Shown here: in pieces, positions 5,934 through 12,656 of the stretch
How the letters are laid out: each line of letters opens with the position of its first letter
Numbering within the stretch: position 1 is the stretch's first letter
Source: Candidatus Aerophobota bacterium
GTDB lineage: Bacteria > Aerophobota > Aerophobia > Aerophobales > B3-G15
Reading direction: 5' to 3'
DNA: 21,312 bases
NCBI GenBank assembly: GCA_030607715.1
Contig: JAUWJM010000013.1
Span: forward strand, 1 to 21,312
Notes under the pieces: generated by a model
What the model saw: the letters and a program-made list of their open reading frames with translations, nothing else
The model's database searches: none
Told to the model about the DNA's origin: nothing
Made by a program: the position numbers and the translations under genes

Positions 5934-6318
5934 ATTTCTTGCGCATGAAATCTTTCAAAATATGGCTTCGCAATTATTAGATATATATCCCTCTATGAAA
6001 AAACCATTAAATAAGCAAATTGAAAAAGCTTGTGCTGATCCTTTTAGAGCAGGTAGGCCCATGCGCGATCTACCCCCTCATTTGCAAGGATATCTCTATA
6101 GATTATGGATTAGGGGACCAAGGGGATTTAGAATGATTTATTTTGTTTATCGTGAAAAATCCATTGTTTTAGGAACATATATCTCGCAAATAAAGAGAAA
6201 AAATCTTAATTACAATAAAGCTCCTTGGTTAGAGAGCACTAATAAAATTTATGATGATCTTATTACTGGAAACAAATCAAAATTTAAATTGATTGATCCT
6301 CAGGAGGGAATATCTTAA
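5926..6318 (+). CDS. RelE/ParE-superfamily putative toxin
   Basis: The 130-residue product contains DPFRAGRPMRDLPPHLQGYL followed by YRLWIRGPRGFRMIYFVYRE and a strand ending YISQIKRK. The order (small helical start, G-rich turn before a leucine-proline segment, RLxxxGxxGFRxIYxV strands) is that of RelE/ParE-fold toxins, which cleave mRNA on the ribosome or block gyrase. TTG at 5926 lies 8 bp inside the upstream stop; an ATG at 5962 is a plausible alternative that removes 12 residues. The tail of about 35 residues beyond the core is longer than in minimal RelE. Its partner is the upstream Panacea-like protein. Activity as ribonuclease or gyrase poison cannot be told here. Confidence 0.72.
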   Translation: MFKFLAHEIFQNMASQLLDIYPSMKKPLNKQIEKACADPFRAGRPMRDLPPHLQGYLYRLWIRGPRGFRMIYFVYREKSIVLGTYISQIKRKNLNYNKAPWLESTNKIYDDLITGNKSKFKLIDPQEGIS

Positions 6319-6520
6319 ATCAAACATAATGCTCGGTTAATCTTGTAACGAATTTGTAACGAGAATAGTCCAAAAAGAGGCAAAATTAAGACAAAAAGAT
6401 ATAAATTTAGAGTGATGAAAAAAGGGCTAAAAACAGGTGTTGATAAGGAAAACAAGCTAATAATAAGCATAGTAAACAAATCCTAAAAACCTACCTTGTC
6501 AAATCCTATCGTCGGCTCCA
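6316..6520 (+). repeat. Shared module R, copy B (205 bp, right end of element B)
   Basis: Gap-free partner of 4189-4393. The TTGTAAC pair lies at 6343-6349 and 6354-6360, and the short open frame at 6415-6486. Differences cluster in one stretch of seven bases (codons VRI in copy A, TGV here) and around the attachment core. The module begins inside the stop codon of the RelE-like gene. Confidence 0.8.
6499..6520 (+). other. Right-hand attachment site (tRNA-Thr 3' end copy, 22 bp)
   Basis: The last 22 bases of the tRNA (333-354) are repeated exactly here. This is longer than the internal copy, as expected if it is the chromosomal remnant of the original tRNA end. leuS begins 28 bp further on. 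Confidence 0.85.
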
Positions 6521-6547
6521 AAAATTAAACTACTTTAGGATGGAGAA

Positions 6548-9010
6548 ATGAGTTTTCAATATAAACCACAAGAGATTGAAAAAAAATGGCAAAGATATTG
6601 GGAGGTTAATAAAACTTTTTCTTCTTGGTTAAGAAAAGACAAGGAAAAGTATTATCTCCTGGAAATGTTTCCCTATACCTCGGGAGGTATTCATATGGGA
6701 CACGTGCGCAATTATGTTATTGGAGATGTTCTGGCTCGATACAAGTGGATGAGGGGATTTAATGTTCTTCATCCCATTGGTTTTGATGCTTTTGGTTTAC
6801 CTGCTGAAAATGCTGCTATAGAAAAGAAGATTCATCCCCGAGAATGGACTTATCGCAATATCAAGATTTTAGAAGGTCAGTTAAAGCAATTGGGAATCTC
6901 TTATGATTGGGAAAGAGAAGTTATTACCTGTGATGAGAATTATTATCGCTGGAATCAATGGTTTTTTATTAAGTTTTATCAGGAAGGATTAGTTTATCGA
7001 AAAAAAGCTTCAGCTAATTGGTGTCCTGCTTGCAAGACCGTTTTAGCTAATGAGCAGGTAACAAATGATAAATGCTATCGGTGTGGCTCATCTGTTCAAC
7101 AAAAGGAACTTACTCAGTGGTTTTTCAAAATTACCAAATATGCTGATGAGCTTTTAGATGAAATTAAGAATTTAGTTCACTGGCCTCCTACTGTAAAAAA
7201 AATGCAAATTAACTGGATTGGCAGGAGTGAAGGAATGGAGATTAAATTTAAGTTAGCGGAAAATTATACTGAAATTCCTGTGTTTACTACCCGGCCGGAT
7301 ACCATCTTTGGAGCCACTTATCTTGTTTTATCTCCTCATCATCCTTTAACTGAAAAAGCTATCAGGAGGAATGTAAAGATTAAAGACGAAGTAAAGAGGA
7401 TGAAAAAAGAACAGTTAATTAGAGGAGATATAGAAAAAAGGGGTATTATCAGCGGTCTGTGGGCAGTAAATCCGGTAAATGAAGAGAAAATCCCCATCTG
7501 GATAGCTAATTATGTTTTGATGGAATATGGAACAGGAGCTATTATGGCTGTTCCTGCTCATGATGAACGAGATTTTGAATTTGCTAAAAAGTATGGTTTA
7601 CCTGTAAGAGTTTTTGTATCTCCTCCTCATTGGAGCTCTGATCAGGATAATCCAAAAGAGGCTTACATAGAGGAAGGTACAATGGTAAACTCAGCTCAGT
7701 TTAATGGTCTTCCCAGCGAGCTTGCCCGAGAGAAAATGAGTAAATGGATGCTTGAGCAGAAAATGGCAAATCACAAAGTAAGCTATAAACTGAGGGATTG
7801 GTGTATCTCTCGTCAAAGATATTGGGGCACTCCTATTCCCATTATTTACTGCTCCCGATGTGGTGTGATGCCTGTTCCTGAAGAGAACCTTCCTGTAGAG
7901 CTGCCCTTTGATGTCCAAATAACTGGCAAGGGAGGGTCTCCCTTAAAGAAGGTAGAGTCTTTTGTAAAGTGTCTGTGTCCTAAGTGCGGGAACGAGGCAA
8001 GAAGAGAAACCGATTCCATGGATACCTTTGTAGATTCTTCCTGGTATTTCTTGCGCTATACCAGCCAGGAAAATGATCATATTCCCTTTAATAAGAAAGA
8101 GGTAGATTACTGGATGCCAGTAGATCATTATGTTGGAGGCATAGAGCATGCGATTTTACATCTCTTGTATTCCCGTTTCTTTACCAAAGCCTTGAGGGAT
8201 TTAGGTCTTATTGAAACAGGAGAGCCTTTTAATAGATTACTCAACCAGGGGATGGTAATAAAGGATGGGGCTAAAATGTCTAAGTCCAGGGGAAACGTTG
8301 TTACTCCTGAACAGATGATTAAAGAATATGGAGTGGATGTAGTAAGGGGATTTATTTTATTTGCTGCTCCTCCCGAGATCGATTTAGAGTGGAAAAGAGA
8401 AGGACTGGAAGGGATACATCGTTTTTTAAATAGAGTTTGGAAATTAGTTATTTCTAATTTGAAAGAAAAAAGTCAATGGGAATCTGGGAAGTTTGAGAAA
8501 ATTTATTTTCCTGGAAAAAACAAAGAGGAGATTGAACTCCAGCGGATGGTTCATAAAACCATAAAGAAAGTTACCGAGGATATAGAGCAGCGTTTTCATT
8601 TTAATACAGCCCTGGCCTCTCTTATGGAACTGGTAAATTTTCTCTACCAGTACTCTTTTAAGAATAGCCTTATCTATAAGCAGACTTTGCAAGTTCTTCT
8701 CTTGCTTCTTTATCCTTTTACTCCTCATATCTGTCAGGAACTGGCGGAAAGGACAGGATACGAGGGTGATTTATCTAAATATCCCTGGCCCGAATACAAG
8801 GATAAGTTCCTCAAAAAACATCAGGTTACCATTGTTATTCAAATTAATGGAAAAATAAGGGACAGAATGGTTATCTCTGCAAATGAGGAAAGAGAAATGG
8901 TGGAAAGAGAAACTTTAAATAGAGAAAAAATTAAAAGATATACCCAGGGAAAATCCATAAAAAGAACAATCTATGTTCCTCTTAAGCTTCTTAATATTGT
9001 AGTCCAGTGA
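6548..9010 (+). CDS. leuS: Leucyl-tRNA synthetase
   Basis: The 820-residue class I synthetase attaches leucine to tRNA-Leu in the cytoplasm. The ATP-site motifs are HMGH (residues 49-52) and KMSKS (576-580). A zinc knuckle CPAC...CYRC begins at residue 159. The editing domain shows TTRPDTIFGATYLVL and MAVPAHDERDFEFAKKYGLP, needed to hydrolyse mischarged tRNA. A second CSRC...CPKC pair lies in the insertion before the catalytic half. Length and order are those of complete bacterial enzymes. ATG 6548 follows GGATGGAG. The gene lies directly behind the island, so its upstream DNA now comes from element B, and no clear promoter is seen there. Its transcription may read through from upstream. Confidence 0.97.
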   Translation: MSFQYKPQEIEKKWQRYWEVNKTFSSWLRKDKEKYYLLEMFPYTSGGIHMGHVRNYVIGDVLARYKWMRGFNVLHPIGFDAFGLPAENAAIEKKIHPREWTYRNIKILEGQLKQLGISYDWEREVITCDENYYRWNQWFFIKFYQEGLVYRKKASANWCPACKTVLANEQVTNDKCYRCGSSVQQKELTQWFFKITKYADELLDEIKNLVHWPPTVKKMQINWIGRSEGMEIKFKLAENYTEIPVFTTRPDTIFGATYLVLSPHHPLTEKAIRRNVKIKDEVKRMKKEQLIRGDIEKRGIISGLWAVNPVNEEKIPIWIANYVLMEYGTGAIMAVPAHDERDFEFAKKYGLPVRVFVSPPHWSSDQDNPKEAYIEEGTMVNSAQFNGLPSELAREKMSKWMLEQKMANHKVSYKLRDWCISRQRYWGTPIPIIYCSRCGVMPVPEENLPVELPFDVQITGKGGSPLKKVESFVKCLCPKCGNEARRETDSMDTFVDSSWYFLRYTSQENDHIPFNKKEVDYWMPVDHYVGGIEHAILHLLYSRFFTKALRDLGLIETGEPFNRLLNQGMVIKDGAKMSKSRGNVVTPEQMIKEYGVDVVRGFILFAAPPEIDLEWKREGLEGIHRFLNRVWKLVISNLKEKSQWESGKFEKIYFPGKNKEEIELQRMVHKTIKKVTEDIEQRFHFNTALASLMELVNFLYQYSFKNSLIYKQTLQVLLLLLYPFTPHICQELAERTGYEGDLSKYPWPEYKDKFLKKHQVTIVIQINGKIRDRMVISANEEREMVERETLNREKIKRYTQGKSIKRTIYVPLKLLNIVVQ

Positions 9011-9028
9011 AGCTTATACGGGCCCCCG

Positions 9029-9057
9029 AAAAGGGATTCCCACAACAATCCTTTTTT
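9029..9057 (+). terminator. Possible weak terminator after leuS
   Basis: AAAAGGGAT (9029-9037) can pair with ATCCTTTT (9048-9055) with one bulged G and a loop of about 10 bases, within a run of six T (9052-9057). The stem is mostly A-T, so efficiency is doubtful. Confidence 0.35.
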
Positions 9058-9121
9058 CTTCTCTCGTTGGTTAATCCGATATCTCGAATTTCAATAATTT
9101 GTATTGATCAGTTCTTATTCA

Positions 9122-9160
9122 GACTACCGGACTATAAGACTACAGGACTACCAGACTATC
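9122..9160 (+). repeat. Short intergenic repeats GACTACNGGACTA
   Basis: Units GACTACCGGACTATAA, GACTACAGGACTAC and CAGACTATC follow each other between leuS and the MFS gene. They are imperfect, about 13-16 bases each, and have no coding look. An open frame of 73 codons across this stretch (9007-9228) is not protein-like. Confidence 0.5.
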
Positions 9161-9194
9161 TTGACAAGAGACTTAGTCACTTCCTCCCTAACCT

Positions 9195-10352
9195 TTACTT
9201 TAATCTATTGAAATCTAATCTGAGATAAAGTCCGCTGAGAAAAATTGCTATTAGCGACAGAATGCCCAGAAAACTAAATCCCTTGATAAATCCAAAGTTA
9301 TCAATCAGGTATCCAATTACAGGCAAGGTAACTGCTGATATAATCATTGTGCCGCCTCCTAAAACTCCCACGGAAGTCCCTATTTTCTCTCCTGGAGCTA
9401 ATTCAACTGAAAAGGCAATGCCTACAGGAAAAGTAATGGTAGCACAAAAACCTATTCCAAGAAGAGAAGGAATTAACCATTGGTAATGCATTGCAGAGCC
9501 TTGTGCAATAATGAGACAGAAAAAAAGAAAAAATATACTTAGCCCTATACGACTGAAAAAAATTATTTTTCTCTTGGAAAACCTATCTCCAAGAATACCA
9601 CCAAGAGGTTGAGCAATAAAACCCATACTCAGCATTGTTCCTGTTAAAAAACCTGCTATATTTAAAGAAAAACCTGCATTTGTTAGAAAGGAGGGAAGAA
9701 AAGAAATAATTCCGCTAAAAACTGCGCCGTTTAAACCCAAAATCAAAACAAGAAAAACAATAGGTAATCTTATTACATGGGTAAATCCCCTCCCCCCTTT
9801 TTCTTTAGACTCTTTCAATATTAGTTGTGTAAAAGTGATGGCAATGAGAGCAGGAACAATCAAAACTATAGCCGCCATCCTCCATTTTAATCGAGAGATA
9901 AGAAAGGCAATAAGGATAGGGGCAATAAATGGTCCCAATTGACCTCCTACCCCATGGATACCTAATGCCTGACCCCTTTTTTTGATAAACTCTTTGGTAA
10001 TAAGATTAGCGCTTTGAGGATGGTAGGTTGTTATAGCAATTCCAATAAGAAGGGATGAGACAAGAAGAAGACTGAATCCCCTGCTTAAGCTAAGCATGAT
10101 TACTCCCAAAGCATAAAAGAGGAAACCAATGCCAATAACAGCTACTCTTTTTCGATAAAGATCAGCCCAATATCCAACAGGAGAATGAAGTACAGCACCT
10201 ACTATAGTAGCAGTTGTCATTAAAATACTGGCATCAAAATAAGATATTCCTATTTCCTGAACCAGCACAGGGATAAAAATAGGTAATAAAAGACCATAGA
10301 AATCGTTAACAAAATGAGCAAAAAATAAAGTTCCTAACATACGCGCTTTCAT
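9195..10352 (-). CDS. Major facilitator superfamily transporter (fosmidomycin-resistance-like type)
   Basis: The 385-residue protein is hydrophobic throughout, with about 12 predicted membrane segments. Between segments 2 and 3 it has the MFS motif-A-like SPVGYWADLYRKR. The matching loop in the second half reads LGGILGDRFSKRK. The start HFVNDFYGLLLPIFIPVLVQ resembles the Fsr (fosmidomycin resistance) branch of MFS exporters. Substrate cannot be inferred. ATG 10352 has only a weak ribosome site. The gene is convergent with leuS and divergent from comEA, with its own promoter upstream. Length is slightly below the 400 typical of the family but both halves are complete. Confidence 0.85.
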   Translation of the reverse strand: MKARMLGTLFFAHFVNDFYGLLLPIFIPVLVQEIGISYFDASILMTTATIVGAVLHSPVGYWADLYRKRVAVIGIGFLFYALGVIMLSLSRGFSLLLVSSLLIGIAITTYHPQSANLITKEFIKKRGQALGIHGVGGQLGPFIAPILIAFLISRLKWRMAAIVLIVPALIAITFTQLILKESKEKGGRGFTHVIRLPIVFLVLILGLNGAVFSGIISFLPSFLTNAGFSLNIAGFLTGTMLSMGFIAQPLGGILGDRFSKRKIIFFSRIGLSIFFLFFCLIIAQGSAMHYQWLIPSLLGIGFCATITFPVGIAFSVELAPGEKIGTSVGVLGGGTMIISAVTLPVIGYLIDNFGFIKGFSFLGILSLIAIFLSGLYLRLDFNRLK

Positions 10353-10393
10353 CCTGGTGATTACACCCTGTCAATTAACAAATTTTTTCTTAG

Positions 10394-10421
10394 AGTATAA
10401 CTCACGTCTTTTTTTTGTAAA
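10394..10421 (-). promoter_or_regulatory. Promoter of the MFS gene
   Basis: On the minus strand, TTTACA (10421-10416) and TATACT (10399-10394) are separated by 16 bp, each one base from consensus. The leader before the ATG is about 35 bases. Confidence 0.6.
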
Positions 10422-10445
10422 GGATTTATAGGTTATTATGATAGC

Positions 10446-10592
10446 ATGTGTGATCAGGAAAATGGAGTAGATATAATTGACAGTGAAGCTTTATTTGGTA
10501 ATATTGAAGCTGAAATAAAGATAAAATTAGAAGAAGAAAAAATATGTGGAATCTTACCCGAGATGAGCAACTTATCCTCTTTTTTATCTTAG
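10446..10592 (+). CDS. Possible 48-residue protein overlapping the comEA start
   Basis: The frame from ATG 10446 reads MCDQENGVDIIDSEALFGNI then an acidic helix EAEIKIKLEEEK, and stops at 10590-10592 inside comEA in another frame. Composition is protein-like, but the ribosome site is weak and no family is recognised. A TATTAT at 10434-10439 would make its transcript nearly leaderless. It may help translate comEA, whose own ribosome site is poor. It may also be chance. Confidence 0.3.
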   Translation: MCDQENGVDIIDSEALFGNIEAEIKIKLEEEKICGILPEMSNLSSFLS

Positions 10593-11041
10593 CTGTTTTT
10601 CTCATTGGTGCAGGGATAAAACTTTTAGGAGGAATTCCTTATTCACCAGGTGCTTTTTCTCCAAATTTAATTAGAGTAAAAATTACCGGAGCAGTTAAAA
10701 AATCAGGGTGGCATAGTATACCTCAGGGAATCTGTGTAAGGGAAGTTCTTGAGAAAGCAGGGGGTCCTCTCCCCTGGGCTGATCTAACTGAAATAAATTT
10801 AAATTTCTCTGTAGAGGAAGGAGGAGAAATTAATATCCCGGAGGGAAAAATTATTTTAAATAAAGCCTCTATCATTGATTTGACTTTTCTTCCTGGAATA
10901 GGTCCTGTCCTTGCTCAAAGAATTGTAGATTATAGAGAGGAAATAGGAGGATTTAAAATCCTTTCCCAGCTCAAGGAGGTTCCCGGGATAGGGGAGGTGC
11001 GTTTTGAAAAAATTAAAAGCAAGATAACTTTGAGAAAATAA
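10544..11041 (+). CDS. comEA: ComEA-like DNA-binding competence protein
   Basis: The 165-residue protein has one N-terminal membrane helix (about residues 9-29), an SLBB-like domain (IRVKITGAVKKSGWHSIPQG onward to about residue 100), and a C-terminal helix-hairpin-helix pair. The pair shows INLNKAS-type ILNKASIIDLTFLPGIGPVLAQ and VPGIGEVRFEKIKSKITL. This is the complete ComEA layout: a membrane-anchored protein that holds double-stranded DNA outside the cytoplasmic membrane during uptake by type IV-pilus machinery. No comEC or other competence gene is in the window. It is followed after 3 bp by a short remnant frame and then lipB, so the three may share a transcript. Confidence 0.9.
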   Translation: MWNLTRDEQLILFFILAVFLIGAGIKLLGGIPYSPGAFSPNLIRVKITGAVKKSGWHSIPQGICVREVLEKAGGPLPWADLTEINLNFSVEEGGEINIPEGKIILNKASIIDLTFLPGIGPVLAQRIVDYREEIGGFKILSQLKEVPGIGEVRFEKIKSKITLRK

Positions 11042-11044
11042 ATT

Positions 11045-11149
11045 ATGAGAAAAGAAAAAGGTGATGAGAGTTTTATTGTTGAGGATACCTGGCGAGTTTT
11101 TCGAATAATGGCTGAATTTGTTATAAAAAGTTTTTATCGGGGCTCTTAG
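11045..11149 (+). pseudogene. N-terminal stub of a LOG-family (TIGR00730) protein
   Basis: ATG 11045 opens a 34-codon frame containing FIVEDTWRVFRIMAEFV. This strongly resembles the conserved start of the larger LOG-family (cytokinin-activating phosphoribohydrolase-like) proteins, where it is followed by EGFE and a Rossmann fold. Here the match breaks after EFV and the frame stops at TAG 11147-11149. No Rossmann-fold remainder occurs nearby. lipB starts at the very next base. The stub may still be translated and feed ribosomes into lipB, which lacks a good site of its own. Confidence 0.55.
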
Positions 11150-11839
11150 TTGAAAGCAAGAGAATGCCTTATAGTTAACTTAAAAAGAATTGAATATAAA
11201 AAGGCCTGGGAGTTGCAGAAAAAAATTTTCCAGGCCAAATGGAAAAAAAAATTAAACGAGGATGCTTTGCTTTTACTTGAACATCCTCACACTATTACTG
11301 TAGGAAAAAAAGGGAAGAAAGATGAGATTTTAATTGATTATGAAAGATTAAAAAAGGAGGAGGTATCTATTTTTTACATTGAAAGAGGAGGTAGAGTGAC
11401 CTACCATGGGCCAGGTCAGTTAGTGGGATATCCTATTTTGGACTTGAATTGTTATCTAAAAGATCTCCATCTGTATCTTCGATACTTAGAAGAGGTGTTA
11501 ATTAGAGTCTTGAAAGAGTTCAAGATTGAGGCAGAAAGGATAAATGGTTTAACAGGGGTCTGGGTGGATAGAAAAAAAATTGCCTCTATTGGCATTAAAG
11601 TTAGAAGATGGATTACTCTACATGGATTTGCCCTCAATGTAAATACTGAGCTTGGCTATTTTAATTTAATTCAGCCCTGTGGTATGGAGGCACAAATTAT
11701 GACCTCTATGGAAAGGCTTTTAAATAGGGATATTAAACTAAAAGAAGTTGTAGAGAAATTAATTCCCCGGTTTTCTGATGTATTTGGAGTAAAGATGAAA
11801 GAAATTTCTCTGTTGGATTTACAAAAAAAGCTTTATTGA
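11150..11839 (+). CDS. lipB: Octanoyl-[acyl-carrier-protein]:protein octanoyltransferase
   Basis: The 229-residue enzyme transfers octanoyl groups from ACP to lipoyl domains, the first step of lipoate synthesis. Visible family motifs are LLLEHPHTITVGKKGKK, then ERGGRVTYHGPGQLVGYPIL, DRKKIASIGIKVRRWITLHG with the catalytic lysine, and QPCGME with the catalytic cysteine. Length is normal. The start is a TTG directly after the upstream TAG, with no clear Shine-Dalgarno sequence, so translation is probably coupled to the short frame before it. lipA is not in the window. The next gene, a HAD phosphatase, starts 30 bp downstream. Confidence 0.93.
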   Translation: MKARECLIVNLKRIEYKKAWELQKKIFQAKWKKKLNEDALLLLEHPHTITVGKKGKKDEILIDYERLKKEEVSIFYIERGGRVTYHGPGQLVGYPILDLNCYLKDLHLYLRYLEEVLIRVLKEFKIEAERINGLTGVWVDRKKIASIGIKVRRWITLHGFALNVNTELGYFNLIQPCGMEAQIMTSMERLLNRDIKLKEVVEKLIPRFSDVFGVKMKEISLLDLQKKLY

Positions 11840-11869
11840 CCTGGATACCAATGGCTTAAGGAGATAAAA

Positions 11870-12484
11870 TTGCTCTGGTTAAATAAAGAAAAGCGAAAGA
11901 ATAAGATTAAAGGAATTATCTTTGATCTTGATGGAGTTTTAGTTAAGTCTTTGCTTGATTTTAGTTTAATTAGTAGAGAAATTTTTGGCTCCCAGGAGAA
12001 AAAGCCTGTTCTTGAGAGTATAAATAATATCAAAGATCCGGAAAAGAAGGCTCAGGCCTGGAAAATTTTAGACAAACATGAGAAAAAAGCAGCTTTTACT
12101 TGTAGGCTTACCAGAGGTATAGTTGAGCTTCTTAAATTTCTTGAACAAAAAGAAATTAAAAAGTCTATAGTAACCAGAAATAGCAAAAAATCAATTTGCA
12201 CAGTTTTAAACAGATTCAATTTAAGCTTTGATGGAATAATTAGCCGTGAAGATGCTCCTCCTAAGCCAGCTAAAGAACCAGTGCTCCTGGCCTGCAGGCA
12301 AATGGAATTGTCACCAAAAGAGGTGATATTCTTAGGAGATTATGAGTTTGATATGATTTCTGGAAGAAAAGCTGGTGTAATAACTGCTCTGTTGAGAAGC
12401 AATAATCAATTTTTTTCAGAAAATGCTGATGTCATAGTGGATTCCATTTTGGAATTTACCAAATTAGTTTCTGAAATCTCTTAA
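11870..12484 (+). CDS. HAD-superfamily phosphatase (subfamily IA)
   Basis: The 204-residue protein has the HAD motif I IIFDLDGVLV with nucleophile D19 and acid D21, motif II in SIVTRNSKKS, a motif III lysine near PKPAKEP, and motif IV in LGDYEFDMISGRKAG. The helical cap lies between motif I and about residue 85, as in subfamily IA. Such enzymes dephosphorylate small molecules such as phosphoglycolate or sugar phosphates; the substrate is not evident. TTG at 11870 is chosen because AAGGAG sits 6 bases upstream. It probably shares a transcript with lipB. Confidence 0.85.
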   Translation: MLWLNKEKRKNKIKGIIFDLDGVLVKSLLDFSLISREIFGSQEKKPVLESINNIKDPEKKAQAWKILDKHEKKAAFTCRLTRGIVELLKFLEQKEIKKSIVTRNSKKSICTVLNRFNLSFDGIISREDAPPKPAKEPVLLACRQMELSPKEVIFLGDYEFDMISGRKAGVITALLRSNNQFFSENADVIVDSILEFTKLVSEIS

Positions 12485-12495
12485 GGGATATATCT

Positions 12496-12560
12496 CGTCT
12501 ATTTGGTCTATTCCGTCTGTCTGGTTAACCTTTTACCCTTAGCCCTTTGCCTTTAGCCTC
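12496..12560 (+). repeat. Intergenic slippage repeats
   Basis: A first part repeats a GTCTATT/GGTCTATT/CCGTCTGT/CTGGTT pattern (about 12496-12526). A second repeats a CCTTTTACCCTTAGCCCTTT pattern (about 12529-12560). Both are low-complexity, non-coding tandem-like stretches between the HAD gene and the promoter of the next operon. Confidence 0.5.
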
Positions 12561-12569
12561 TTCTAAATT

Positions 12570-12597
12570 TTGACAGCTTTTTTAAATCTGATATAAT
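12570..12597 (+). promoter_or_regulatory. Consensus promoter of the pdxA-ABC operon
   Basis: TTGACA (12570-12575) and TATAAT (12592-12597) are exact, with a 16-bp spacer. The transcript would begin near 12604, about 50 bases before the dehydrogenase start. Confidence 0.85.
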
Positions 12598-12656
12598 ACT
12601 TCCAAATAAATTTATACTTACTAATGTTGTTTTAAAATATTACAAAAAGAATCTAT

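Larger units (their letters stand above)
4394..6520. mobile_element. Integrative element B (2127 bp, no integrase)
   Basis: The segment runs from the internal attachment copy to the last tRNA 3' copy at 6499-6520. It holds a truncated methyltransferase on the minus strand, a promoter with a terminator-containing leader, and a two-gene toxin-antitoxin-like operon, then the second copy of the 205-bp module. At 2.1 kb and without a recombinase gene it is too small to move by itself. Sharing its right end and its promoter module with element A suggests that one integrase served both and that the elements accreted one after the other. Confidence 0.7.

Noticed and set aside
9007..9228. 73-codon frame after leuS
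   Set aside because: It runs through the intergenic repeats and a possible terminator, overlaps the leuS end and the MFS gene end, and is not protein-like.
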